From: Isoetes taiwanensis
Lineage: Eukaryota > Streptophyta > Lycopodiopsida > Isoetales > Isoetaceae
Direction: 5' to 3'
DNA: 64,000 nt
NCBI GenBank assembly: GCA_021234155.1
Contig: JAJEKV010000003.1
Location: 14,122,386-14,186,385, forward strand
Position 1 is the stretch's first letter; each line of letters opens with the position of its first letter. The position numbers were made by a program, and so were the translations under genes. The notes beneath the pieces were generated by a model. It was not told the origin of the DNA and did not search any database. It saw nothing but the letters and a program-made list of their open reading frames with translations. Shown here one piece after another: positions 33,834-45,114 of this stretch.

Positions 33834-34531
33834 ATGCACGCCCCATCTAGCAACTCTCAACCCCAACTTGTCAAAGCAAAAATTGATAAACTATTGGCTG
33901 CTGGGCTTATCTATGAGTTCAAACATTCTGAGTTGGTGAGCCCCATTGTTATTGCCCTTAAGCATAATGGGAAGATTCGTGCTTGCATGGATTACAAAAA
34001 ACTTAATATGGCCACGGAACGTGATCATTTTCTGCTACGCTTCACAGATCAAGTTCTTGAAGAAGTAGCAAGCCATGAAATGTATTCCTTCATAGATAGC
34101 TTTTCTGGCTACAATCAAATTTCCATTCGTTCTGAAGATCAGTTGAAAACAACATTCACCACCGTTGTGGGGTACTTTCGCCTACAAAGTGGTGCCCTTT
34201 GGTTTGTTCAAACTCTCCTTCCACTTTCCAGCGCATTATGCTTTCTTTTTTTCAGGATTACATGAAAGATAATGATTTTCTGCAAGTTTTTCAAGAGGAC
34301 TTTTCTGCTTACAGCACCATTAATGATCATCTCACCAAACTTGAGCTTGTTTTTCAAAAACGTGATGAGGCCGACATCAGTTTGAGTCTCGAGAAGTGTA
34401 CTTTCTGCGTCACTTCAGGTGTTCTTCTCGGCTATATTGTCAGTAAAGAAGGCAACAGATCTTGCCAAGATCAGCTGTGTTCTCAAAGCTCAGGCGCCTA
34501 CCAATATTACGGAGACACGCCCCTTTCTTAG
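33834..34531 (+). pseudogene. Ty3/gypsy reverse transcriptase remnant
   Basis: 33834-34265 encodes the finger and palm start (SPIVIALKHNGKIRACMDYK, then FIDSFSGYNQI). After a frameshift, 34199-34531 carries the region where Y/F-x-D-D should be, but it reads VFQEDFSAY, so one catalytic Asp is lost. Downstream connection motifs (FLRKVNFYATFI) remain in the third frame. Confidence 0.85.
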
Positions 34532-34728
34532 GAAAGTCAATTTTTATGCTACTTTCATTTCTAGACTCGATGCCATTGCTGATCCCATCCATAAACTCAC
34601 GGGTGATGAATCCACTTGGGCTTGGAATTCCCAAGCAGATGTGGCCTTTCAAAAATTGAAGGTTTTGCTTACTCAAGCCCCTGTTCTTGTTCCACCTCAA
34701 TGTAACAAACCATCTCACGTCCATGTGA

Positions 34729-35022
34729 ATGTGTCCGCTTTTGCTATTGTGTTGTTCTTTCCCAAGAGCACGACTCTCAACTCAACAAACCGATTCTCTA
34801 TACGAGCTGGAAATTCAACCCTGCAGAGAAAAATTTTATTCTGTCATGGAATGGGAAGTGCTCGGACTCATATTTTGCATGCAATGGTTCCGCCACTATC
34901 TGCTGGATAGCAAAATCAAGTTCTTTGTGGATCATCAAGCTTTGCTTTATTTGATCAATAAAACAACACCCACGGGATGCATTGCTCGCTGGGTGCTCCT
35001 ATTCCAGGAGTTCCCCGTTTGA
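34729..35022 (+). pseudogene. Ty3/gypsy RNase H remnant
   Basis: Encodes EKFYSVMEWEVLGLIFCMQW and FFVDHQALLYLI, the usual pattern E-K-x-Y-x-x-x-x-x-E and T-D-H-x-x-L of Ty3/gypsy RNase H. The N-terminal strand lies in a preceding frame. Confidence 0.8.
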
Positions 35023-35329
35023 AATCATTCACAAGGTAGGTCATGTGGTGTCTGATTATCTTTCGTGCATCCACACCGATGATCAGTCCTCAGGAGTCTC
35101 AGACACTTTTCCGGATGCTCAACTCTTTTTAGTCACGGCCATGTCCCATTGGTTCCATGACTACCAACAATATCTCCTCTCAGGTGCATTTCCATTTGAG
35201 GATCCAACGCTCTCTCCAGACAAGTTATGTTCATGCCGTCAACAATTCTTGCAGAAGTTCGTGACTATACCATGGTTGCTGGACATCTCTACAAACGTGG
35301 CAAGGATATGATTTTGCGCAGATATGTTC

Positions 35330-36240
35330 TTCCTCCCCGAGATTGTTCGCCGAGCACATAAAGGACTTGGTAGAGGACATTTCAGTGGCGATAACACGAC
35401 ACGAAAAATCCTTTTGGCTAGTTATTTTTAGCCCACGCTGTTCATAGACGCTCACGTTCATGCGTGCCAATGCGACGTCTGTCAGCGCGTAGGAAGGCCC
35501 ATGACCCGTGACGCTCTACCATTAACTCCAGTTGCCACGCCTCTACCCTTCAACAAATGGGGGATGGATTTTATTGGGCCTATTGATCCACCTGCTCGAA
35601 ACTCCCGTGCTCGATACATTCTGGCACAGATTATGCCACTAAATGGGTTGAAGCTTGTGCGTTACCCAATAATACTGCCGTCAGCATGGCGCGCGTGCTC
35701 TACATGCAAGTCATTACACGCTTCGGCTGCCCCATGGAACTTGCGAGTGACCATAGTGTCCATTTTGTTAATCTCACGATCAAGGAACTCACGGACTATC
35801 TGCATATCCATCATCAGAAAAGCACTCCATATTATCCACAACGCAATGGTCTTGCTGAAAGTACCAACAAGACTCTGATGAACATTCTAAAGAAGTTCTG
35901 TGATGCTTCAAGGCAAGATTGGCAAAAAAAGTTACCAACTATTTCATGGGCCTACAACACCACTTACAAAATTGCTACAAGACAGATACCTTTCCGACTT
36001 CTGTATGGCCAAGAGGCCTTGATACCTTTTGAGTTTATACTGTCCACTCTCAGATTTCAACTCGCTACCGTACATGATCCACCTGCTGCCTTGTAGGAAA
36101 GGGTTTATCAGTTACAACAACTAGATGAAATTTGCAGGGATGCCTATCTCAAGGTTCTTGCTGGACAACAATTGAGGAAATCTTGGCATGACAACCAGAT
36201 TAAAAAAAAAAATTTAATGAATGCGATTTAGTTCTTCTCT
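35330..36240 (+). pseudogene. Ty3/gypsy integrase remnant
   Basis: An HHCC-like region (HKGLGRGHFSG and CDVCQRVGRP) is followed by the catalytic core: GMDFIGPIDPP (first Asp), ASDHSVHFVN (second Asp) and GLAESTNKTL (Glu). The core spans two frames. The DDE residues themselves are preserved, but stops occur in the zinc finger and between core segments. Confidence 0.88.
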
Positions 36241-36849
36241 ATGACTCCAGATACAAGAATTTTCCAGTCAAGCTTAAATTTCGTTGGCTTGGTCCTTACA
36301 AAATTATTAAGGTGGTATAACCAAGTGTCTTTCAACTCACTGAATTGGATGGCACTCCATTATCTACCTTGGTTAATGGTTTTTGCCTTAAAACATTTTA
36401 TATAGACGCATCACAAGATACAATTCATGACACAGATATGGGTGATTAAGCAAACTGCCTTATCTTATATCCAAAAGAGTAAGATGACAAAAATGGACAT
36501 AGCCCTTACTTAGTCGCATGGGCATCGCCCGTACTCTAAAGACAAAATCCTACTCTAATCCTCCCGCTACTCGGGGTTCGGTGCAGCACAAGCCTGCAGG
36601 ATCACATAGCCCTGCTCAGGATCCCGGCGCAGATGCAGAATCACGTCCACATAATTGGACTGGGGGTCAGGATTATTTGTGAATGCAGTCAGCCACCCGT
36701 CCATAGGAATTCCTTTGTTCTTCATTTTTCAGAGGTCAAGACTGTTCATAAAGCATGTGAGCCATTCCAAATAGTTCTTCAACATCGTGTTCACCATCTC
36801 CATCATCGCTGCACTTGTAGTGTTCTCGACTCAACCTTTGTTCGTCTTA

Positions 36850-38162
36850 TATAGCCCTACCGCCTCTTGAATGCCAGGGCAGCCCAATGACTTCTTGCTG
36901 ACCTGTCTATATCGGGGATACATTTCAATTCCAGATTCCCATATCTCGCTGCAAATCTAGCAGCGGTACCTTCTATTACAGAGGACAAAGTATGGAAGTT
37001 GTAAGGACCTTTAAGTATCTGGGAATCGATTTCTCTGCTAACATGCTATGGGCGCGGGATGGAAAGCCCTGTATGCAATGCAGAATAGCTGTCACAGAAT
37101 AGATCTCTGCGATTGGGCACACAAAGCACACTTGTTCCGAGCACTCGTGGAACCAGTACTGTTGTATGGGGTAGAGGTCTGGGGGCCAGCAATTAGCAAG
37201 GGTACTTGGGATAACCTAGAGAGGGTGCAGAAGGCTTTCCTGACATACAGCCTAGACGTCAAGGACACGGTGCCTTATCCAATTTTCCTGTATGAGACTG
37301 GCTTTTGGCCCCTGCAGCATTCTGCTATGCGCAGGCACCTTGTGTATTTCCATAAGGTTGACGAAATGGATACACAACATCTTCCTCCCCGGGCTTTGTT
37401 ATTGGCACAAGGGCCGCAACGTCTGAAGAGAGTATGGCAAGAGCATTGTAGGGGATGGTTCGCACGATGGTCCATAGACTATCAGCACATTGTGGATATG
37501 TCGGATATTGCCGAGCAGGAGCTGCATTTGAATGCGCGCTTTACTGCCTCTCTGTGGGATGCGCCCACTCTTGCAAAGCCCAAAACAGAGCACTACCACA
37601 CACAAGTCAATCTGTCGCTTGAACACGGCCCCCACCAGTATCTGAAGGTACACATTTCCACCAAGAAACGAAGAGCTATAGCTGCAATAAGGACAGGGTC
37701 CCACCATCTCAGAATTGAGACAGGCCGCTGGGGTACGGATGGAGGGCAAGAAATCCCCCGGCATGAGAGATTATGCCAGTGCTGTCACATGCAGATAGTA
37801 GAAGATGAACACCATGCTCTACAGGAATGCCCAGCATATGCACACATCCGAGCAGCTCATGCCGATCTCAGATGCTCTGAGATAGCAACTCATCAACTGC
37901 TGGCTTCGCCAATGGTGGCACGTCTTGCGTCCTACATTCTGCAAGTCTCCACCGTCAGGGAGTCCCTCATAGCACAGGGAATTTGAGCGCCCAAATAGGG
38001 GCTCTCAACGCCTACTACAAGGGTTTTTCCTCCCACACGGGGGGTTTTTTCATCCCAGTGGTAGAGACACATTGTACAGGGTTTCTGTGGTTTTATTTTG
38101 TGTTTGAAAACTTTCCACTATATTGTAAAACCGTCTCATAGGCCAGTTGGTCTCCGTGGACG
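36850..38162 (+). mobile_element. LINE 3' end A
   Basis: A 5'-truncated LINE. RT C-terminal sequence starts in a broken frame (VRTFKYLGIDFS near 36995), continues in the 312-codon frame at 37048-37986, and is followed by an untranslated tail ending CATAGGCCAGTTGGTCTCCG plus TGGACG (38137-38162). The same terminal sequence ends LINE B. A (TTCC)n run follows at about 38170-38196 instead of poly(A). Confidence 0.8.
37048..37986 (+). CDS. LINE reverse transcriptase C-terminal region
   Basis: This 312-codon frame has the post-RT region of plant LINE ORF2: LFRALVEPVLLYGVEVWGP (the typical L-x-x-V-L-L-Y-G-x-E-x-W motif), W-D-N-L-E-R-V-Q-K-A-F-L, and a C-terminal zinc knuckle (CQCCHMQIVEDEHHALQECP, that is C-x2-C-x8-H-x4-C). 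The catalytic RT core and endonuclease lie upstream in the intact family and are missing here. The listed ATG is only the first Met of the open stretch, not a real start. Confidence 0.82.
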   Translation: MGAGWKALYAMQNSCHRIDLCDWAHKAHLFRALVEPVLLYGVEVWGPAISKGTWDNLERVQKAFLTYSLDVKDTVPYPIFLYETGFWPLQHSAMRRHLVYFHKVDEMDTQHLPPRALLLAQGPQRLKRVWQEHCRGWFARWSIDYQHIVDMSDIAEQELHLNARFTASLWDAPTLAKPKTEHYHTQVNLSLEHGPHQYLKVHISTKKRRAIAAIRTGSHHLRIETGRWGTDGGQEIPRHERLCQCCHMQIVEDEHHALQECPAYAHIRAAHADLRCSEIATHQLLASPMVARLASYILQVSTVRESLIAQGI

Positions 38163-38569
38163 TTAAAATTTCCTTCCTTCCTTCCTTCCTTCCTTCTGGC
38201 ATGTTGCCCCTACCACCTTCTTCATTAAAACATTCGGACTCTCGAGTTGCCCTTCTTAATTACGCCAAATTAATTCACGGCTGTATCAAATCATTATTCG
38301 TATGCCTCCTGATGCTGCATCACACCGTTCATTCTCATCAATCTCCACCATTGATCTTACTACTGTTGGCTTTCTGGGACTTAGCCAAAATTTTGGCTCT
38401 TGATCAGTCTTTTCCTCGATGCTGCCATCTGAAAAAATTAACGGTTCAGATTCTACTTTTCAAACTGCCTATAAAAATCTCCACTGAACAGATGCAATGA
38501 GCAAACCCTAACCCTCAACTTTTTTTTCCGCCCTTCGCCTTCTGCACTCAATCTTCTTGCTCCAATTGC
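38163..38569. other. Spacer between LINE A tail and gag-like sequence
   Basis: Holds the (TTCC)n tail, then unrecognised sequence with AAACCCTAACCC at about 38508, which resembles a plant leader telo-box. Confidence 0.4.
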
Positions 38570-39390
38570 TATGGCTCCTGCACCAAAATTGGCAACTCTA
38601 CAAGCCACTGAGTCCATGAAACCGGATCTTTTCTTGTTTGAGCAATCTCGACACCGAGTATTCAGCTGACTCTTGATGGCGCCAGCAGAGAGGTTGCAAA
38701 AAGAGTGGGTTTACTTGATTTTTCCAATCAAGAACTCCCTGTTCCGAATCCAGCATAACTTCGGCAGTTTGTCGCTCATTTGATCAAGACGGATGCTGGG
38801 TACCAGACGATGGTCGATTATACTAGGATAACCCTCAATCAAAGTCTTTTGGTCCAGGTATTTCAATTGTCCAGATGCACTCCTTCTTTAAATTGGGCTA
38901 CCTTGCAGGATCATGATGTTACAGTATATGGTCAAGTCCCATATGCGGCCACAACACACAAACTTACGACTATTGCTAGGTTTCATGAAGCCTTTATTAA
39001 GTTTTTGTGGCAAAAATTTTATGGGTATTATATCAAGAACACCCATATCAACAAGCATTTCTTCTATACTGCCATTGTGGCTATTCACTCAACTAGCTTT
39101 GTTGATTGGCCCCAAATTTTGTTCCAACATCTTCTCCAAGAAGTAGAACGCCTTCGCCAGGCTCTAGGTTCGGGTTTTGACTCAGCTATGGGAGCACATT
39201 TCCAGACTATTATTCAGCAATGTCTTCCAGACCCTAGTCGGATCTCCAGTAAGCCCTTAGATGTCACCGCACAAGCTTCCAGTCGGACACATTCGGTTAT
39301 CCGGCCTATACGTGAATTTCAAGAAGAGATCTCTCGACCACATAGTCCTGGTATCGTCCGCACGCCAGCCAAGGGCCCCAACCCTCACGT
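38570..39390 (+). pseudogene. Unrecognised gag-like or host-derived sequence fused to a LINE
   Basis: An ATG near 38570 opens MAPAPKLATLQATES. After a stop and frameshift a long frame runs from 38780 (MIKTDAGYQTMVDYTRI) through a Trp/Phe-rich region to about 39390, where it becomes LINE sequence. I do not recognise the protein. It could be ORF1 of the LINE, a retrotransposon gag, or captured host sequence. Confidence 0.4.
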
Positions 39391-40478
39391 GTCATGGCCA
39401 AAATGTGAAGGTGGTGTCCGCTTACAAATATTTGGGGGTGGAGTTTCCGTCGGCCATGAACTGGGATAATTCCATCCGGCTGCGAGCTGCAACAGATTGG
39501 AAGGCACTCTATGCAACGCAGAACAATAGCCACAATTTGGGGTCCGGTTCCCTTGCCACTTGGAATGACTTAGAGCAGGTGCAGAAATCTTTCTTAGCAT
39601 GGGCCCTTAGGGTGAAGTCCATAGTCCCATATCAGATGTTGTTGCAGAAAACTGGTTTCTAGGGGCCCTTTACAGACACATCATCTACTTTCAGAGGGTG
39701 GTCAGCATGGACGATACTCATCTCTCTAAGCTCGCTTACACTGTGGCAATGGGACCTCAATGCCCAAAAGCCTGCTGGCAGGAAAAGAGAGCTCAATGGC
39801 TGGCCAGATGGAATGTGCAGGAGCACAGGTACATCGGAGTGCAAACGGAGGCAGATCACCACAGTCTCAGACAATACCTTGACACATACTTCCTCAGCAG
39901 GTCAAGACGGCACATTGTCAATGCCACATAAATCCCATGTTGGGGCGGGGCCCGCAATGCTACCTACCACTTATCTACCCATAAAAAAGTGCCGATCCAT
40001 TGCCTCTATCCGCACAGGTGCACACCATCTCTGGATTGAGACGTGGAGATGGATTGGGGAGCCGCATCAGGAGAGGCTTGGTCAACGCTGCCAGATTGAA
40101 GCTGTGGAAGACGAATGCCACAACCTTCAAAGTTGTTCGAAATATAATGATATTCGGATACGCTATGTTGAGCTGGTCCGCCCTGGCCAGCCCCTGCATG
40201 AGATGCTGAGCACGAGCTCGGTACGGATTTTGGGATCATACCTTAAAGAGATCATGGATCGCTGAGATCAGCTCGGTCCTCGGGCACTTACATGATACTT
40301 GTACATATTTCTTTCCCCCATGATATATATTTGTATTTGTATTTGTATTTGTACAGTTTGACATCAAACCTATTCTTGTCACGGTTTTTCCTCCAGGGCG
40401 ATTTTTTTTTACCCGGACAGTAATACGCTTGCTGCGCCTCCTGTTTGGGTCCCATAGGCCAATTGGTCTCCGTGGACG
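39391..40478 (+). mobile_element. LINE 3' end B
   Basis: Related to LINE A: YKYLGVEFPSAMNW, WNDLEQVQKSFLAWALRVKS and a C-terminal knuckle region (RCQIEAVEDECHNLQSC) are spread over three frames, so it is more decayed than A. The 3' tail ends in the same CATAGGCCAATTGGTCTCCG plus TGGACG block at 40453-40478, followed by an AT-rich TTCTATT-type simple repeat. A TTTGTA-type microsatellite lies at about 40328-40353. Confidence 0.75.
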
Positions 40479-40754
40479 ATAACAACTCTATTCTATTTTA
40501 TTCTAAATCATATTTCTTATTCAAAATCAACGGCTTGAAAAGAGTGCACCCTAGAAATGTTGTTTCGTACACCTGCACGAATACAGCAACGAAATCATAG
40601 GAAAACCATGTGAAAAAATATGTAGCACAATAACGGGGGGTTCCAGGGGGATTTGATATGGATGTAAACATAACAATTCCTGAAATCATAGACCATATCC
40701 CAAAAACAATTGAGTGGGTTGTTATAAAAAAAAAACATAAATTCAAAATAAAAA

Positions 40755-40860
40755 ATAATCACGTTAGCTTATTGGTTATGTTGGTTAAAGTAGTCTTATT
40801 AGGATGTTGAGTTATTTTGGTAGAGGTTCGAGCCCCCATACCTCATATTCTAAAACCTTA
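40755..40860 (+). mobile_element. Possible second tRNA-related SINE head
   Basis: TTAGCTTATTGGTTA resembles a polymerase III A-box (TAGCTCAGTTGGTTA), and about 70 bases later GAGGTTCGAGCCCCC is a good B-box. No tail or target duplication was identified. Confidence 0.4.
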
Positions 40861-41111
40861 GGCAAAGCCATATAGAGGCTCGATATTCTATCAAAGCCTT
40901 AGGCAAACTCGTATTTCATATTTTAAAATCATAGGTACCCCTAATCATAAATGACTATAAGCAAAACGAGAGGTGCCAATACGATCCAATATACGATTTG
41001 GGTCGTAGGATCGACGGATCCGACGACTGTGGTAGTTTAGGTTGCTAGATGTTATTAGCAGGCTCTGATACCGATGAAATAAATATTATACTAGCAAAAC
41101 AACTTCACTTG

Positions 41112-41423
41112 AGCCCTTCGGGGCATGGTCTAGTGGCAGGACCTTAAACCGCCACACCCGAGGTCACGGGTTCAAACCTGGCCAATATCGGTCTAGTAAT
41201 GGGGACCTTAAAATCCATTGCCCCGAGGTCACAAACAAACTTCAAGTTTGACCAACCGGTCCCGTGGTAGAGACCTTAAACCCATTTATGTACCGATAAT
41301 CACATGTAAAGCAGCTCCTAGCATAAGGTATCGCGGCTAGGTAGTGGATTGGCTTCCATGTGATGTAGCTACTGTACTCATGATGTGATGGTGAATAGAC
41401 TAACGTCCTTCAATAAAAAAAAA
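41112..41423 (+). mobile_element. tRNA-derived SINE with poly(A) tail and perfect target duplication
   Basis: The head contains A-box TGGTCTAGTGG (about 41126) and B-box GGTTCAAACC (about 41169), as in a tRNA-derived polymerase III promoter. The element ends in a run of A. It is flanked by exact 16 bp direct repeats AAAACAACTTCACTTG at 41096-41111 and 41424-41439, as expected of LINE-mediated insertion. Two further degenerate tRNA-like modules follow the head: GGTCTAGTAATGGGGACC, then GGTCCCGTGGTAGAGACC. Confidence 0.92.
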
Positions 41424-41559
41424 AAAACAACTTCACTTGGTAACACAAATATCCAAGAAATACACAATGTCACAGTCTAATATAATGAATGGAACGAAAC
41501 TACAAAAACACATCAAATATTTTCAATGGAACTTTATTGAACTTTCAATGATATTACTC

Positions 41560-42115
41560 ACATTAGGTAACACAAACAGCTTAGATTTGCAGATCACCAT
41601 TTTACAACAATCCTAGTATCTGGCTCATCGGTAAAACTAGCAAGCTGTTAGATAGACGTTAACAGAATCACTTGTTCTGAGCTACTGTTCATCGGCCTAT
41701 TCTTCAATATTTTTCTATAGTTGTATATTCAATGGTTAGGAACCATATTAACCTAATATTTACATCCTTGAAATATCTGAACCAAAGTTCCAGGCATTGT
41801 GCACCTTGTGTTTCAAACAGAATCCTCTCTCTTGTGGCTTGGTTTTTGCTTTATACCCTTGAAAGCCAAGGTATAATAACACAAACAACTTGGATTTGCT
41901 TATTTATATTCTTTGGATTTACTATTTTACAGCAATCCTAGTATCTGGTTCAACGGTAAAACTAGCAAGCTGCTAGATTGATGTGAACAGAACCACCTAT
42001 CCCGAGCTATTGTTCAGCAACCTACTTCAATATTTTTCTATAGTTGTATATTCAATGGTTCAGAACCGTATTAACCTAATATTTACACCCTTGAAATATC
42101 TAAACTAAAGTTACA
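41560..42115. repeat. Imperfect tandem duplication, period about 325 bp
   Basis: TAGTATCTGG, AAAACTAGCAAGCTG, TTTTTCTATAGTTGTATATT and CAATGGTT recur 325 bases apart. A related TCTCTTGTGGCTT block is also found near 55193, so this is a dispersed family. Confidence 0.8.
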
Positions 42116-45114
42116 CATTGTGTTTCAAATAGAACTAGTTATGGTGCCCGGCATTGCCGGGCTTTAGTAACAATTTGAAAGTGAAACAACCATTGTACAA
42201 AAATCTTAGCTGACTGCGAGCATCTTCTAGTGCGTTGTTTTTTCACTGTATGATACCTCTACCAGAATGATGTTAGGGTCAGGCATTGATAGGCTTTAGC
42301 AACCTATGAAGTTTTGGATTGCAATGTGAAGGCAACAACAATTATACTTGAAATCGTGTATTTCAACTATAAGTAATGTTTGCTTGAAAGTTGTAGATGT
42401 AGTTGTGTTGAGTTGTCCTAATGTAAGAATTAAGTGTGGTGTTTTTAATTTATGCATTATGGATTTGATTAGGCGATAAAACATAATGATTAGAGAATTT
42501 TATGAATGCACTATACTTCTGGGTTAAATTATATGGTGTTATCAAATGCGATCATGTATGTCTTACACATGAGAGGTATCGACATATTTAATAGTCAAGT
42601 GATTTCTTAATATAGATAGAGCAATTGATTTCGAAATTGAAGATGAACGATACCCCAATATATGGATCTAATGCCAATTCACGTTTATGCTAGTGATCCA
42701 ATATGGATGTAATGTATGTTTCAAAAATTCATCCTAATATAGGTGTAATGCCTCACGCAGTAAAATAAAATGAGAATATCTATTCAATGTCTACTCAAAT
42801 GTAGTTTTGTGTTGATTTTTTTGAATAGTGTAATTGTTAGGCTTATACATGTCTAATTCTAATTGATACAATAAATAAGAAAACCATGTTTATTCAATGT
42901 GTATCCAACCGAGTCAATGTGTATGGTGTATTTGCTATCATTACTCGCTGCTAAAGTTGCCTGTGAAATAGATGATAATGTTGCATGCTGTATCCAGTAA
43001 TCCATGCATTCTATATTCAAGTAAATTCCTCAGAAGACTGTTTGCACAATGTTATAATGTAGTCGTCTCCACTACCACATGCTTGAAATGTTCATTCAGT
43101 GCTAGATGTCAAGGTGGTTGATCTTAGATAAACAATTCAAGAAGAAAGCATGAAAAGTGAATGTGATGTATACACTTGGATTAGATTTGTTTAAATAAGT
43201 AAAATAGAGTGGACTCTAATATTTACCTGCAATGAATTTATGCGAAGAATAACTATCACGTTGTTTGATGTCTGGTTGCTATATGTGAGATGTAGATTCT
43301 GTCTTCTTAGTGTCGATGTCCACTTTAAAATAAAGAGACAATGTGAGACAATGAGCTAAGCAATAAATGCATATTTGCAGAAATTGAAGAAAAGGAAGCG
43401 AAATACGACATGAGATTCGTTTCAGAGCTCAAATGCAAGTAGTTGCTGGCAGGGGTCGTGACAGCAACACAAAGTTATCAGAAGCAGATATTCTAGTATC
43501 TAAAAATGCGCAATACATGAAAGAACTTACTGCATGTGGAGCGCTGGGTCTATTGTGGCCTTAAAGGTTGAACATCCTACCATGAAGCAAGATACAACCC
43601 TATCTGCAAAAGTCCATAGTATGACCATGTTAGATCTTGATCAAGCACTGAAGGCAACAAAGAACATAGAGGAATATGATGCTATTTTAGAAGCAAAGAA
43701 GAATATAAGATATTTCTTTGCAAAATGTTGAGGCAAAGATCTTCAAAGGATACAAAATTTGAGATAAGATCATTGATACAATAAATATTTCAGCATATAA
43801 GGTAACATCTGCCCATACAATGGCTAAGCATCTTATGGCACAACATGATTTAGTGTTCACAAAATGGAAGGGGGTTATTGTGTACTCCTTTAACATGTTG
43901 ACAATGAAGATAGAAAAACTCACTTTCTGGTCATAAGTTAAACGGCAATTAAGAAGGTTAAACTCGCTTTCAGAGAGCATGGTTTTCCAAAAAAGGATGT
44001 TTGCAGGAATTTTTCTCTTAGCCTCTGTTGTATCTGCAAAGCAAGAACATATCATATATCTTATATATACCAGGTGTTGAAGGTGTTCCTGGCAAAACCT
44101 TCAACCTCAATGGTTTAGAACCTCCAGGTTGCTTGAGACAACCACTCTGAGTGCAAAGATTCCAGAAATAATGCTTAAAAATTCACTGGTAACATGCTTC
44201 CCTGAAGGCCAAAAAGTCTGCTTCACAAAATAATCTGTAATGTGCACACTATTCAAATTTTGGACATGATTTTCGCACCTAGAGATACTCAACACTTCTT
44301 ACTGACAGGCTGCAAAAATCCAGATAGGTTTGATAGGATTAGATAGGCCAAATTTTGATTCCTGACCCAGTCAATTTTAGGTCAATGTCCCTGGCAGAGA
44401 GCTTGGATTTGCAACTCGATGCTGGCAGTGAATTTTCTAGATTTGCAAACTCTACTCTTCTTAGATTTACCTGCACAACAAGGGCCAAGACTTCTCTTTT
44501 GCAAAAGGGATCCTAATTTTCCTTTTGGTGACTTCTTGCTATAGGCTGCAAGGTGTGAACAGTTCTGAAAGAGAATACTTTTTAATGATGGAATGCGTGT
44601 TTGTCTAATGTTGCCTTGTTCAACATATGTTATTTGGCAAGACTAACACTGATGTGATTGCTTTTTTCTATGCTCAAATACCCGATGCTACCAACAACTA
44701 GATCTAAACATGTCAACTCAATGTAGCATTGATAATTAGATTTGATAACAACTCAGTATTTGCCTTCTCTAGAGATATACTAAGCTGGCACACTACAAAT
44801 GTTTGACGATCAGGGTGAAATACTACAGAGAACCTCTGATAACTATTTTCTTTTGAGAATACGACTCAATGCGAAACAAACAAATGGCAACAAAGGTCGG
44901 ATTTTCAATTGAATCAAACACTCAGGAGATAACAATACATATCCCAAGCTCAAGGTCTTGGGCGCAGAGTCAAATAGGTAAACATTCAAACAATCCTGAG
45001 AATTAAGTCAATAATCCAGATCAAAGGTAAACATTGGAGGTCGGGATCAAGCTCAGGATCATCAAGCCGGTCGTTCTTCAAAGCCAGGAATCTCTTCTTT
45101 GCCTCAAAGCCCTC
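42116..45114. other. Intergenic, no gene seen
   Basis: AT-rich. A small hairpin CCCGGCATTGCCGGG lies near 42147. A minus-strand exon-like stretch just right of 45000 reads FEAKKRFLALKNDRLDDPEL and continues into the long direct repeat, but its family is unknown. ORFs at 43534-44295 are not recognisable. Confidence 0.4.

Larger units (their letters stand above)
30691..36420 (+). mobile_element. Decayed Ty3/gypsy retrotransposon, plus strand
   Basis: Gag, protease, reverse transcriptase, RNase H and integrase remnants follow in the standard Ty3/gypsy order, spread over at least five frames with stops and frameshifts. LTRs are not identifiable, so the element is old or truncated. Individual domains are listed separately. 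Confidence 0.9.

Noticed and set aside
37275-37764. Minus-strand ORFs across the LINE
   Set aside because: They are antisense shadows of the 312-codon LINE reading frame.
38508-38519. AAACCCTAACCC as interstitial telomere repeat
   Set aside because: Only about one and a half units are present; it is better seen as a telo-box-like element or chance.
41060-41075. CTCTGATACC as another retrotransposon primer-binding site
   Set aside because: The match is incomplete and no LTR-like border precedes it.
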